The notes beneath the pieces were generated by a model. It was given only the letters and a program-made list of their open reading frames with translations, made no database searches and had not been told where the DNA came from. From NCBI GenBank assembly GCA_003952965.2, contig CM025854.1:20010111-20074110 (forward strand): a stretch of 64,000 nt of DNA, read 5' to 3'. Source of the DNA: Morella rubra. Taxonomy: Eukaryota; Streptophyta; Magnoliopsida; Fagales; Myricaceae. Positions 1 through 12,668 of this stretch are shown here, in pieces. A program made the position numbers and the translations under genes. Numbering within the stretch: position 1 is the first letter of the stretch; every line of letters begins with the position of its first letter.

Positions 1-3000
1 ATTGTACCTGTTGTTATTTCGTTTTGCTTTATGTTATTTCATTTCGTTACTCTTTCCCAATTTCATTACACTCTGTGCACTCTTATTTATATTAGAAAGA
101 AAAAAAAATAAGATTGTCAAAACCGTTTGGACAAGAGGATAACCGTCCGGACGTATTACAGTAAGGTCGAACGGCGTCGTACTTCGCAAGAAAATCGTCC
201 GGACGGTAACTTAAACAGGGTTCGGACGCTTGTTTTAGATGGTAGTGTTGAGACGCTGTCGTTTATGGGTTTCCAAACGGCGCCGTGAAAGTTAAGAAAG
301 CGTTCGGACTGTTTATGGTGAGTCTAGACATTTTTTTCGAGATCAGATGCTGTCGTTTGGTGGTTGCTAAAACGGTGTCGTCAGCTGTAAGTCTCCGTTC
401 GGACGGTATGAAAATTTAGGCGGCATGTTTTTCCCTTGTAATCTTTTACACGTAGGCGTTCGAACGTTATTATTTTCATCCAAACGGGTTATATTCATTT
501 GAAAGACTGAAAATCGTGGACAGTATATCGAAACGGCCAAAACTTAGAAATTTGAGAGATTTGAGCAAGAAGAGAAGAGGGGAGCTGATTTAAGACGTTA
601 ATCTCATTGAAAAGGGTGTTAAAGGAGCAACCCATTTGGGATTTCGAATTGGATTGCATTTAAGGTTAGTGGGTTTTAAATGTTTTTTTTTATTTTATGA
701 TGAAAAGCATGGATTTTGGATATCAAAGTATGTGTTTTTCGAACTTTTAGGGTCTAAAATGATCGCAATTGAGTTTGGAGTTAGTTGTGATGTGTTTATA
801 TTGAAATATTTGTCATTTGGGTTGATTTTGGCATGAATTTGTGTTGAAAATGTCATCTGTTTGGCGAAGAACTGTGTTGTTCGACAATCGCAGTCCGGAC
901 GGTCTATATACCGTCTGACTTAATTTATCCGTCCGGACGCTTTACAAAAGGTCCGAATGCATATATTTTATGTTCGGACAGTTAATAGCATCCAAACGAT
1001 TTTTGCTGTCATGTTCATGCATTCATTAATTAGTAGCCTTAGCCCCCGTTTAAGAATTACATGGAGTTCAGATAACGAACTCGTGTAATTCTTGAATTGT
1101 CCACGTTATGGACAGTTTGAGTTTACAATATGCGTAATGTGCGTAATTGTATCTGATATTGTGATTGATGTGTTTAGAAATTTCGATGCAAATCTCCTTT
1201 TATCTTCCGGATACACATTCAGCATTGAGCTTACACTTGCCTTCAATGGTGGGTGTTTATGCTCAATGTTGTAGGCGTGTATCTGGGGACTAGGGGAAAT
1301 GCTGTCGAAATTTCTAAAGCATCAGTCATGATAGTCGGGTCAATTACATGCAGTACGTGATATTGTAAACTTGAATGGGATAGGACTTATCACCCGGAGA
1401 AATGGAGTTGAGTGTGAATGTCATCATTGTTTGCATTATTGTTTGTATTATTGTTTGCATTATTGTTTATATTTTCGTCTTTGAAGGAACAATATGGATA
1501 AAAGCTAGATTTATGAGGCTGATAGACTCAAAAGTGTAAAGTATAGTGATGGTGTTCGGATTTTATGAGCGTTGCCCGTAGTTATTCAGATAGTCGTGGA
1601 ATGATAAGATGTCCACGTAAGAGATGTAAGAATGTGTTGTTCAAACATGTAGATGAGATAGTACGTGTGGGACTGCCTTACTCAAGGCTAGCACCGGAGG
1701 AAAGTTGACTGTCCATATCCCTGATGGGCATATGGGCGGTGATGACAAGGCGTCCTCAATGCTCTCGAGTTATATTAGTGCGCTCATTCGACAACATGTC
1801 CCATTTGATACGAGTAAGTGGAAGGAGGTCCCGAGGGGGTTAAATCGTATGTGATGAACTGAGTGTTGGTAAGTATAATTTATTAAATTTTAATTGTTTA
1901 AACTTTTTTGTGTTTCTAACTGTTATATATGTTAAGGATGATTTCCAACTAGATTACGACTGACTTGAGGATCATTTCACTATGACGTCTACGATGAACA
2001 CAACGTACAGGACGCACAGAAATAGAATGTTCCAGCATTACTCGGTGTTCAATTCCAAAGAAGAGGCGTTAGAGCACCCGTATCCCGATTTGAACAAGGA
2101 AGAATTGACTTGTGTTTGTGATTTATTCGCTAGCGAGGAATTTCAGGTTAAACATTTTTATTCCGTCCTGAATGTTTATTTTATTTTATTTTATTATTAA
2201 TTGTGGTAACAACTGTAAATATACAATGCAAAGGAGGAGTGCAATCAACAAGGAGAATAGAGCTAAGCTGAAGATTGTAAACACATCGGGAGCGAGGTAT
2301 TTCCAACGCTCGAGAGCGTTGTTAGTAAGTAATAAATTTAAATTTTTATTATTAATTATTTAAATAAATGACTTAGGTATTTTAATATGCACGTTTTATA
2401 TTTCTTTTGGTGTACAGAAAAGTCCAGAATCTGATGAGATTAGTACTGTGTTGCTTTATAAAAAGACGCATACTAATAAGGATGGCATGTGGACATTAGA
2501 AGATGCACGAGAAAATTTTGTAAGTTGTAACATTATATTTAATGATGCATTCGTGTGCGTTTATGTTTCATATGTGCTAGTTTTTATTTATTTTCTAATT
2601 TTGTAGGAAAAAATGGAAGCGTTACAGTTGCAGTACGAGTCAGAGGGAAAGTCATACACAGAAGTGGAGATCTTCTGAGGTGTTGGGGACGAAAGCGGGT
2701 TACATGCGAGGTTTAGGCCGTTCAGTACGGTCTGTTAGATCATCTTCATCAGTATCGTCCGTTGATTTGTCTGGAGGTTGGAAGAGGCCAGATTACAAAT
2801 TGAGGAGACGAGGGCTAGACAGTTGGAATATGAAGCGCTTCTTGTCAAATGGTCAGATATGGAGCAAACAATGCGAGAACAACTAATGGCGGAGTAGATG
2901 CGTGAGCAACTATTGGAGCAAATCAGACAGCTGCAATCTCGTTCGATACCCAAACAAAAATGTGGGTAGATTTATATATTTTTACTACTTTCTTAGCACT

Positions 3001-3836
3001 TATTGATTATGTATTTTATTAACTTTTAATAACGATTGCATATTTGTAGATATTTTATTATTTTATGAGCATTGAATATATTTTATTTATATTATTTGTA
3101 AATTATTTTTAAAATTTTAATTAAATTATTTGAAATACAAAGAAAACCGTTCGAACGGTATGAGTGGAAGTCCGAATGGTTAATTGGCATTGATAACGTG
3201 CGCACGCATAACAATCCGTCCGCACACATCACGTCAAATTAGTCCATCCGAATGGTTCTTTTCGGGTGCAAACGACCTTTTATGTAGCAAAGTGCGCATG
3301 CTACAACTAAACGTTCAAACGTGTTCAACAGAACAAGCGTCCAAACATTATACGTCATAGTTCGAACGAATTTGGAGGATGACAAATAAATATTTCGTCA
3401 TACATGAGACAACGGTGCGGACGTCTTTACGCACGGGCCTGGACGTGATATCTGTACGTTCGGACAATGTTGTATATCCATGCGCATGGATTGTAGATGA
3501 AGAAATTCATTTCGTCACCCTGGAAGAACCGTTCACATTAACCGTCTGAACGTGTTGAGAATACGTTCGTACAGCTCATGCAAACGGTTGAATTGTATTG
3601 GGCATGACGATTTTCAATTTCGTTGCTATGGCGAAAACACCGTTCGGACGGTTTGGAAAATGTCCGAATGGGTTCGAGCGACAGAACGTCAAAATCGTCA
3701 CCCAAAACTTTGGCTGACGGCTTTAGGTGACAAACACGAGTGACAACTCGGTTTTGTCACCCAAAACATTAGATGATGAATTTAGTACTTTGGGTGACAA
3801 AAACATTTGTCACCCAAAGTCCTTTTTCTTGTAGTG
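1..3836. mobile_element. CACTA (En/Spm) element A, left-arm copy, partial
   Basis: The right end reads TTTTTCTTGTAGTG at 3,836, the reverse complement of the classical CACTACAAGAAAAA terminus. Just inside it is a hairpin of the form CTTTGGGTGACAAA / TTTGTCACCCAAAG. Subterminal GTTCGGAC/TCCGAAC-like repeats fill about 3,140-3,720, and a transposase pseudogene lies at 1,494-2,969. The other end lies left of the window. It is the mirror copy of 21,414-25,164. Confidence 0.9.
1494..2969 (+). pseudogene. CACTA transposase remnant, left-arm copy
   Basis: Mirror copy of the remnant at 22,280-23,754. It begins ATGGATAAAAGC and encodes the start of a transposase-associated domain (PF13963-like, with a later CP-KRC zinc-knuckle-like motif). 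It continues as a Transposase_24/PF03004-like multi-exon C-terminal region: an RTHRNRMFQHYSVF segment, then ANKENRAK-type and VLGTKAGYMRGLGRSV-like motifs separated by GT-AG introns. In this copy codon 5 of the start (TGG in the other arm) is TAG, and a small indel breaks the frame near 2,675. The DDE catalytic region (PF02992) is absent. It is non-functional. Confidence 0.8.
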
Positions 3837-4558
3837 GCACGATTTTGAGCAAATGAACCCAGCAACCTTGGCCAATGGTGCTCTGCAGTAATTTAGGAAA
3901 AGATGTAAAAAAAGAAAACATAAGATGAATGGCCACAAGGTATAACACATTCAACCCTTTATTTAAACATAATCCGTTTCACGAGTCACAATAGCTTATA
4001 GATTTTGCTTTACATGAAGGTTTTTCGCCATTACCCGCAACAAAATATTTCTAGAGCTGTGCGACAAAAATTTCAAATTAAGCAAAGTAGAAGTGGGGTT
4101 TGAATTTTTCCCTGGGTTAGGTAATCTGGGTTATGAGGAAAATGGGTCAGGTCATGTGGAAAACAGATCGGGCATGGGTCAAAATTCATTAATTGACGTG
4201 ACCTTATTTGCAGCCATTAGATCTTGAAAATTTAATCCTAGCCGTCCATCAGCATATTAAACCTCAGCACCATAACCGAACCCTAGTTTTAAGGATAAGG
4301 TGGAATTATCAATCTACAAAATCTTTTTCCCAACTGCAATGCTATTAATTGTTCTGGTTATTATTTTTCTACTCAATAAAGAGAAATAATATGTGAATCT
4401 GAACATGTACAGCTTGTGTATTATACTGTACGTGTCAAGACATATGTCAAACTCTATGTATATATACTGTAAGTATTTGCCTGGGTGACTCCATCAATCA
4501 TCTTGAAGTCAAATATGTGCATCTTGTTTTGCAACTTGCAGATGATCTGAGATGGATA
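3837..4558. other. Flank of element A with a MULE terminal fragment
   Basis: Positions 4,140-4,283 match, in the same orientation, the right terminal repeat of the Pack-MULE at 42,020-42,158. Shared landmarks are GCAGCCATT, TTGAAAATTTAAT, GTCCATC and the terminal ACCGAACCC. This marks an older relative of that element. No coding region is visible. The mirror copy is at 20,692-21,413. Confidence 0.6.
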
Positions 4559-4890
4559 CAGGGCCGGCTGAAGGGGAAGGTAGCTTAGGCGGCTGCCTAA
4601 GGCCCCTACCTCCAAGCAAGGCCCCAAGTTGTTTGATTAGGAGGGGAAAAAAGGCTTGAGTAAGAGTGAAATTTAGTGAAACTAAAATATATTTCATATA
4701 TAAAGCTTTTTCTTGTGAAATAGTTTTTTTGTATTAAGGCCTCAAAAATTGTTTGTGCTCAAAATTCATGGGGAGCTCTATTTTGTTAAAAAAATTATTT
4801 AATTTTTATTACATACAATACAAGATCATTTTAAAGTAAATATCTGTTTAAAATATATTTTTTATTATATAAAAAAATAAAAAGGCCTTG
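4559..4890. mobile_element. hAT-like element fragment, left-arm copy
   Basis: It begins CAGGGCCGGCTGAAGG, a terminus of the CAGGG type common in plant hAT elements, and runs through a GC-rich inverted stretch (CTTAGGCGGCTGCCTAAG) into AT-rich DNA. The second terminus is not found because the fragment meets CACTA element B near 4,890. The family call rests on one end only. Confidence 0.4.
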
Positions 4891-6116
4891 TGTAAATAAT
4901 AGCGAAAAAACATAAACAGGACACTAGTCCAAATCACAAGCGGGACACTAACTAAGCATAAGTCATAGACTAGTCTGAATCATGAAGACAAGCTGGTTGG
5001 TCCAAATCTTGTCTGAGGGTGTCGCGAACATGTTCCAACTTCTCCACCATATTATTCACGCATTTGATGAGTGTCAATAGCTGTATTAGAACGGTATGGA
5101 GAGACTGGGATCATTCTCCACCCGTTTAATGAGTGTCCAGAGCTGTCCGAGGGCGTCATGAACATGCTCCACGTGTTCTCTCTCATAAATCAGTTCCATC
5201 TGCATAGCATTTAGCTCCTCCCTCAGAGCCCTCCTTGTTAGAGCAAAATTGTTCTCCAGATTGGTCAAGTGGTTATGGAGCACCATGCACAATGAATGCG
5301 TCGGCTCTAGTATTGCCTGAATACTCCCCCTCTGCTCCACTACTAAATCGTTCGTCCAAGCTGGTCGCTCTGTCTGAACCCCGACAATGGTGATCCATGG
5401 TCAATCGAACAAAAATCGTATGAACATAAGCATAATCTGTCCCCACATAACTCAAACGGTGATGTTTCCATTTAAAAGGAGTTTGAATGTGGTGAAAAAC
5501 ATCTAGATGCGAAAAAATCAAGCATCCGAACGGCAAAGTTTGTACAGAAAATTCTTGTAGTGGTTGATATTCAAGCGTCCGAATGACACTTCGATGAACA
5601 CAAAGAAACCACATTATTGCCCAAGAAAAAACAATAAAATTCAATAGCATTAAATTCAAAAGCATGAAATCTTCTAGAACTTAATCCGTCTGGAAGGTTT
5701 TGACATCACGTGTTTGAACTTTTTGCTTTGGAACGCTCATGTATGCATCCGAACGGTTTTAAGTGTTCATGACAATTTTTAATTGGTCGTCGTGTGCTAA
5801 TGATCATTATTCGTTAGGTAAAGTCTGTACAGACGTTTTCAAAATGACATCCGAACACACTTGTAAAATTTCTGATAATTCTAATCGTCACTCAATTACG
5901 ACGATTTGGATTTTATCACCCAGATAAAACATCCGAATGGTTTGTTTTTGGGGTCCAGACAGCTACGAAGTATTTGTGACAATTTCTATCGTCACTCATT
6001 CCCGACGAGGTGTATGTTGTCACACCAGAAATCCGTTTGAATGGTTTTTGGACCTGTCTGAACGGATTTTTCGTTCCTGGATGATTTTGGGTACTTAAGC
6101 TCATTTTCTTGTAGTG
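4890..6116. mobile_element. CACTA element B, left-arm copy, truncated
   Basis: The terminus is TTTTCTTGTAGTG at 6,116 (reverse complement CACTACAAGAAAA). Subterminal repeats of the TCCGAACG/GTCTGAACG type follow, and a coiled-coil gene lies on the minus strand at 4,970-5,398. The opposite terminus is missing; the element stops at the hAT-like fragment. An internal TTCTTGTAGTG at about 5,563 could be a second, older terminus. Confidence 0.75.
4970..5398 (-). pseudogene. Coiled-coil CACTA accessory protein, element B, left copy
   Basis: Mirror copy of 19,852-20,280. It encodes the same family as 28,017-28,405, with recognisable blocks THSLCM, LENNFALT-RALREE and TLIKRVEN. One base in the shared GCTCCATA(A)CCACTT stretch differs between the two arms, so the reading frames of the two copies are interrupted at different points. 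Probably non-coding now. Confidence 0.6.
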
Positions 6117-6123
6117 TCGAGAT

Positions 6124-9100
6124 TGTAGGATTTTCCATGCGGTCTGTAAAGATTTACTACTTAATAGAAAACACAGCAGAAGACTTGTAAAATTTACTCA
6201 GAAAAAGCATGGTGAAAATTGAAGTCAAGTTGAAATAAAATTACTAAAATACTTAAAAACAAAGCAACCATCACGCGTACATAGGAAAATAGTACACCGA
6301 AAAGAAAGCAACTATCCGTATATGGGTTAGGGATTAGGGAGAACCCTAAGGTCTTTACAAAATCTAGGCTAGTAACAGATAAGCCTATATTAAGATCACT
6401 AACCCTATTGTTCAAAGTTTATGTACAGACAAGCCAACACTAAATAAAACTTAAAACAAAAGCATCCCTAGGTGTTCAATCTTCATCATCATCAAGTTGG
6501 GGGAGGTCCACTCAATTTAGGGTGATGTGATTCTCCTCAGTAGGCCGTTCTTGTACGAGACATTTGATGGTGGATCCTTCTGAATTAGGTAGAGTTGATG
6601 GTCCACGATTACGTCCAAGAAGTTTGAAACTAGGATTCGAACATGGATAGCCAAAACATGGGTGGGGAGCTCATGGTTGATAAATGACTCGAATATCGCC
6701 ATAATCTGTATTAGCAGTAAACAACTATAAAGATGAGGAAGGGTGAGTCATAAGGACTCAGTAAGAGGGATAGGGGGCATGTGATGAAAAATAGTGGTAT
6801 AAATAGTACTTTCACATTCAATAATCAGTTAATGTTTTTAGAAAATAATATATGTCACTATCATATGCAGTTTGAATACCATACTCATGTTGTTTGTCCT
6901 TTGCATTTCATGTCCCCTATTTCACCCCCAATGACAGGGTTGTGCGTCCAATTTCCATTGCACTTTAGGATAGTCTCAGGCATTCTATTGCCTTGGGACG
7001 ATGGATAAAGGCCCCTATGTCCTCTACCTCAGGGCCATCCACTACTCTGTAGTGATGGTTGCAGTCCCCAGTGATCGGTACCGTCACCCACTAACGTTAT
7101 TATTTCCATTGGCGCAAACGCCATTGATGCAGATGCCATTTGTAAATACCATGTTCGTTATATCTTTGATGCATATTTTTAATACAAATATGCTCTTTAC
7201 CATTTCTAATCATGTGCATTAAGGGTCCTTAAACTCGGTTACAAATCACATGTAATTAAATTATTTCACACGATAATTTATTTAATCACATCACATACCT
7301 TGTATTTATTTCTAAAATAAATACTACTGAGCTTTTACTCAGCCAAGACTAATATTTTAATCATTTATTTAAATCAGTAAGCAATCAAGAATTTGATTTA
7401 GGACTTTTTACTATTTAACAAATTACAAGTCCAACATCACATGTAATCAAAGTTAAGTGTCTTAAGTCCAATAAGAACTTAGACTTGGGCTTTGCTTGCA
7501 AGCCCATATCCTGACCATATTAGAAGTTCTAAAAGCCCACTTGAGTCAGCCCAAGTAGTAGAAAACAAGCCTACTTCACATGTTGTCTAATTTAGTCATT
7601 TTAGGTCCAATATGGACCTAGACTTGGGCTCCACTTGCAAGCCCATGTCATAGGAATTAGTATGAGTTTTTAAGCCCATTAGAGTCAACCCCAATAGTAG
7701 AAAAGAAGCCCAACCATTGTACTCACAAACAGACCCGTTTTAGTTAAAAATCTATTTTTATCAGTGAACTTCAAGTAATTATAACTTTTTCATCCTAACT
7801 CCAATTGACTCAAAATTTTAACTGAATGTTCCTAGTACTGTGTAGCAATAACCATAAAAATTTTGAGGTAAAAAAGAGGTCATTTACTACATGCGATAAT
7901 CCCTTAGGTACACTGCTATCACAGATTATGCAAAACTAGACTAGGTATGATCTAATTAGCCATATCTTCATTTTTCATGTAAACCTTTGCATGAAAACCA
8001 TCATATATGTTTCTAATACTCCATAAAACATCCATCAAACATTTCATGCCATTATTTACACAATTCATATCAAAATCATCCTAAAGGTTTCTATGACTAA
8101 GTTTGGCAATAATCTCCATATTTTCACTATTCTCTTGCATCTAATCATTCTAACTTCATGTTTAGCATAATCAAGGGTTCCAGATCACAAGCTATAATGT
8201 TTCTAATCTCAAATCATCAAAATGCCAACAAATATCACCAAAATGAAAACTTTCCTTACCTCTTGATCTCTATGAACTTTTGATGATCTCTTTGAGTTTC
8301 AAAACCTAAATTGAGCTTGCTGTTAGTATCGATACTAGGATAAGAACCTCTAAAATAGCCAAGTTCAAGATACCTCAACCTTTTGCAACCTCTTTCAAAA
8401 AATTTTCTTCTTCTTCTTCTCAAGGGGGCTCGGCTACTTCTTCTCCTCTCCTCCTTTCTTCTTCCTCTATCTCCCATTCTACACTTCTTTTCTTTATAAA
8501 AGACCCTATTTTTCCGGATCTTGGTGTGAGGATAACCCTCACACCACTTCTCTATTTATAGTGCTCTAAACCATAGTTAGAGCACTTGGGTTAGTCTAGA
8601 CTAGGCATCACTAGGTCTATAACTAGGTGGAAGGTTCTATGCAAGCAAAGGATAGGGATTGGATGATATAGGTGAAAGCCAATGATGACTAATGATTGCA
8701 ATTTATTACAAAAAATTGCTTTGGGCACTAAACTAGGGGCTGTCCGGTTTTGAGTCACAAAAAGGGGTGGGTGGGCTTTGGAGAAGGGCTGGGCTGAATT
8801 GGGCTTGGGAGAGGTCCATTGGGCTTTGTTTTCAAGCCTTTATGCAATAAAACCTAATTTCTAGGCCTATGAATTGAAATAAATTCTAAAACTACTCCTA
8901 AGATGCAGGGTTAAGCTAGAAAATATTCTATTGGCTTATTAATTAAGTATGTAACACAAAGCTATGCAAAAAGTTTGAAGAAAAATGAGTTTAAAAAGAT
9001 ATTTAGGGCTAAACGCATGAATAATAGCATTTTAATATTTTTCAGCAACATAAATTGTTATTTAAAAATTTATAAGCCAGTAAAATATAAGAAAGAGGAA

Positions 9101-9268
9101 AGTATTTTTTTCATAATTTTTGGCTATGTATAGATATTTTTAGGGATTTTCCCTATTTTTAAAGTAATATAATAATTAAATCCGAAAATAGTAATTAAAT
9201 ATATTATTAAATTAATTAATTACTATAATTAAGATAATTAAGAATAATTAGAGGGTTTGAGGATTACA
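6124..9268. mobile_element. LTR-like block, left-arm copy (fossil)
   Basis: Mirror copy of 15,981-19,127; see that entry for the reasons. No reverse transcriptase, gag or integrase is present, so it would be a solitary long terminal repeat or a non-coding remnant. The family is not determined. Confidence 0.4.
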
Positions 9269-9760
9269 AAATGTCTAGACGAGTTATGAAATGTTCAAAC
9301 GATGTTCAAAAACACTTTTGAATAAGTAATACAATGTTGTTTGAAGTTAAGCATCCGAACCTGTTTTCATGCATTCGGAGGTATAGTAGTCAAATTCAAG
9401 ATTATTTAATTGATTTAGTTATCAATGATCCCAATTTAATTGATTTAATTCACCCAATTTAATTTATTTAAATCATTTAATTCACCGAATGTAATTCACC
9501 AAAAAAAAAAATTTAATTTATTTATTTCGTACTGCATTTTGGCTACTTAAATCATACATATAGTTAAGTATACTTTTGTACTAAACCTCCGTTATTAATA
9601 ATTGTACTAACTGTTTGGTTAACTTAGTACTCGTACTAACCGTCCGTTAAACTAATGAAAAAATATAATTAATAAAATATCAAAGATAGAAATCTCAGAT
9701 GAGAAACATAATCATAAAGTCTTGTACATGTGAGACTAACAAAGCGTAAGTAAATAATAG

Positions 9761-10155
9761 CTTAGTTCATCGAGATCTTATCCAATGGGGTCATGCACAT
9801 GCTCCAACCGCTGCTCCATATTATCCACCTGTTTGATGAGTCTCCAGAGTTGTATCTGGGCAGTACTGAGAGATTGGTAAAATTGGGACACGTGTCCTGT
9901 CACGAAAGTCAGTTCCTTTCACATAGCAATCACATCCTCCCTCAGTCCGGTCTCCATCAGAGCAAAATTATTCTCCAGAGTGGTCAAGCGGGTATGGATA
10001 TCTATGCACAATGTCTGCATCGACTCCACCATCATCCAGATACTCTCATTCAGCTCCACTACCATAGCGTCCGCCCAAGTTGGTCGCTCTGTCTATGGCC
10101 CCTGGTTGATGCTCTGTCTTGGCCCATGGGTGATACTCTTCTCGGATGGATCCAT
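9761..10155 (-). pseudogene. Coiled-coil CACTA accessory protein, element C, left copy
   Basis: Mirror copy of 15,092-15,486 and essentially identical to it. It begins MDPSEKSITHGPRQ and later shows LENNFALME and LIKQVDNMEQRLEHV, with two in-frame stops. The long open frame on the opposite strand here (9,793-10,260) is a shadow. Confidence 0.6.
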
Positions 10156-10546
10156 GACCAACCTGACAAAAACCGTCAGAACGTTTGCTTAATCCGTTTG
10201 CACAAGTCTCAAACATGCGTTATTGTCTGCATGTGTACTAAGGTCGTGCAGACAAAGTAAAAGATGACAATATTATCATATAAATCCATCCGAATAGTTA
10301 GCAATCCGTTCAGACAGAGCTTCGATGAACACAGAGTTGACTCAGCCATAGTTGTGCTCTATCCACTCAAAAATAATCAAAATGCATGAAAATGGAAATA
10401 TAAGGGCACAAAGAAGGTATTACCCGAGCTTGTGAATATAGATCTCGAAAAATTGAAAACATTTACGAAGTTGGAGAGAAAAAGCTTGAGAGAAAATTGA
10501 AATATAATGGGTGAGAATATGGTTTTAACAACTATGTTTGTTTTTA

Positions 10547-11055
10547 GGGGTAATTTTATAGTTTGCCCCTTAATTATTAGCAAAAATCAATATTGCCCCC
10601 TAATTATCAAAATGAATTTTTAAGTCCTCTAAGTTTCCTAAACTATCAAAGTACGCCCCCCATCTAGATCAGCCATTAAGTCCGATGGAAAAACATGAGA
10701 AATAACCGAAATGCCCCCAAGAAAAAATTTTAAAAAATAAGTAAAAATTCAAGAAATAAATTAAAAATAAATAGATTACTGAAATAGAGTTTCAATAGAA
10801 TTATTTAAAAAATATTGCATTTTTTAAATTTTTTTATTATGCTTTAATAAATTTTTAAATATTTTTAGTAACTTTTGTCTTAGAGGGCATTTCGATCATT
10901 TTTCATATTTTTTCACCTAATTTAACGGCTAATTTGGACGGTGGGCGTACTTTGATGATTTTGGAAACTTAGAGGACTTAAAAATAAGTTTTGATAGTTA
11001 TGGGGGTGACATTGATTTTTGCTCATAGTTAAGGGGCAAACTATAAAATTACGCC
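10547..11055. mobile_element. Mutator-type MITE nested in element C, left copy
   Basis: A ~509 bp foldback with ends GGGGTAATTTTATAGTTTGC / GCAAACTATAAAATTACGCC, flanked by a perfect 9 bp duplication TTGTTTTTA (10,538-10,546 and 11,056-11,064). The same duplication, reverse-complemented, flanks the right-arm copy, so insertion came before the palindrome. Confidence 0.85.
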
Positions 11056-11701
11056 TTGTTTTTAAGTTCCAAGTGCAGTGTCCGCACGTGTCTTATGTCT
11101 ATTCTGATGGTATTCAACAGTTAAATTTACACATGGCCCAATCAAATTCAACCTCATTACATCTTGTATCTAATACAGATTCAAAAATCTTCCCGAACCT
11201 ACCAGCATCCAGTTGCAACATTACTGTCTAATTTGTGCAACATGGAACCACATGATTCACTGTAGAAGTTTTTCTCAATGTGCAGACATCCTTTCAACGT
11301 CTGGACATTTATCGCGTGTGGACTACGTAAATATTTTTTTGGCCTTGGGACATACATGTTAGTGTCCAAATGTGTTTTAAGTTTGCATGACGATTTTGAA
11401 TGCGTCACTAACTAGTGATGATCATTATTATTACCTAAAGTTGGTTTGAATGTGGTCAATACCTGTCTAGATGAAAATGAAATATTTGTGACTATACTAA
11501 TCCTCACACATTTGCAACGACTTGTATCTTGTCACCCACAGATCTGTCTGAACGGTGTTTGGACCTGTCTGGACATAAATGGCATTCCTGGATCATTTTG
11601 GGGAATGAAATTAAGCTTTGTCTGGGAAAGGCATCTTTAGGTGACAAAAATTGGTTTTGACACCCACAAATTTGTCACCTAATGTCTTATTTCTTGTAGT
11701 G

Positions 11702-12578
11702 TCTCATTTTCAATAGTAGGCTTTGAAGACCCACTAACTATTCAGTATCACGAAACTAGTTCCATTTCATGTTGTGTCCTTTGCTATGTTAGTTTGATAT
11801 AAATGTGACATTGTAAGGACGCAAGTTTTGAAGCGCAATCTCGGGATGAGAGGCACCTTCTAAAAAAGAGAGGGCAGAAGTATATAATGAAACATGAAAC
11901 AGGATGTAATAGCACATGCCACGAGGCAATATTATTTATCTACGAGAAATTTAGACTTTGTGGAGTTTTTTCATTATGGTTTAGTCCGTTATGTAATATA
12001 ACTTCATTGTAATTTTTGGATGATACTTATGTGATGTTGATGATATTGAGGGAAGTCGTGGCCAAATTTTGGGATGGCAAAATTTTAATGTATTTTCACT
12101 CTTGTTTGGATAATTCTTTTAGCATTTTATTTCAATATTTAAAGTTAAGAAAAGGTTGATTTTAATTCCTATTTAATGCATGCTAATTGGACTAATTTTA
12201 CATTGAGAGTTGATCATTCCCTTATTTGAACATACTAAAGAGAAGTTGTAGACTGTGGCCGTATTTATATCATGACATGTTTCCTTCAAGTCTGACACCA
12301 ACAAAAAGGAAAAAGACAAAGGCCTTGCCTAGAAACATGCTTGGGTAAGTTGAAGACAAACATTTCCCTTTTACTTGAACAATTTTTTGTACTTGTCTAG
12401 AATACCCCTCAGTCAGGGAGGACAAGGGAAATGCAATATAGCCAACAATAGAAATTAACCACAACATAATTTCCCTAGCTATTTTGAGATGAAGTCATTT
12501 TGAGGGCATTTGAGAGATTTTAGTCTTTACAATCTGGCTTAAAAAGCAAGACCATTTTCTTCTAATCATTTTTATTTT
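11702..12578. other. Palindrome core, left half, no gene recognised
   Basis: Together with 12,669-13,545 this is the innermost DNA, lying between the two CACTA C termini. No coding region, terminal repeat or RNA gene is recognisable. A 65-codon open frame exists in both halves but matches nothing known. The two halves look identical over the stretch nearest the centre. Confidence 0.6.
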
Positions 12579-12668
12579 GTGGTAGGGTCATATCTTTATT
12601 TCACATGCAAAAGGATCACGTTTCATGCAAAAGGTAAACTAGACAATATATGCCTTGAATCAACATTA
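12579..12668. other. 90-base palindrome spacer
   Basis: This is the only unpaired stretch between the arms. Pairing runs up to base 12,578 (T) against 12,669 (A) and stops at the next pair. The spacer holds a short direct repeat, CATGCAAAAGG, seen twice about 20 bases apart. No open frame or terminal repeat is visible. Confidence 0.9.

Larger units (their letters stand above)
9269..11701. mobile_element. CACTA element C, left-arm copy, truncated
   Basis: The terminus is ATTTCTTGTAGTG at 11,701, with the GGTGACAAA/TTTGTCACC hairpin just inside it. It carries a coiled-coil gene remnant on the minus strand (9,761-10,155) and a nested MITE (10,547-11,055). The opposite end is missing; the element abuts the LTR-like block near 9,268. 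Confidence 0.75.
1..12578. repeat. Left arm of giant palindrome (truncated by window edge)
   Basis: This is the reverse complement of 12,669-25,164. Mirror positions sum to about 25,247-25,251 across most of the arm and drop to about 25,165 in the first 500 bases because of a ~75 bp length difference near 500-620. The two arms carry the same transposons at mirror positions. Hand comparison finds no difference over roughly 300 bases next to the centre, a few per kb over most of the arm, and several per 100 bases in the first ~1 kb. The arm continues left of the window, so its length is a minimum. Confidence 0.97.
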
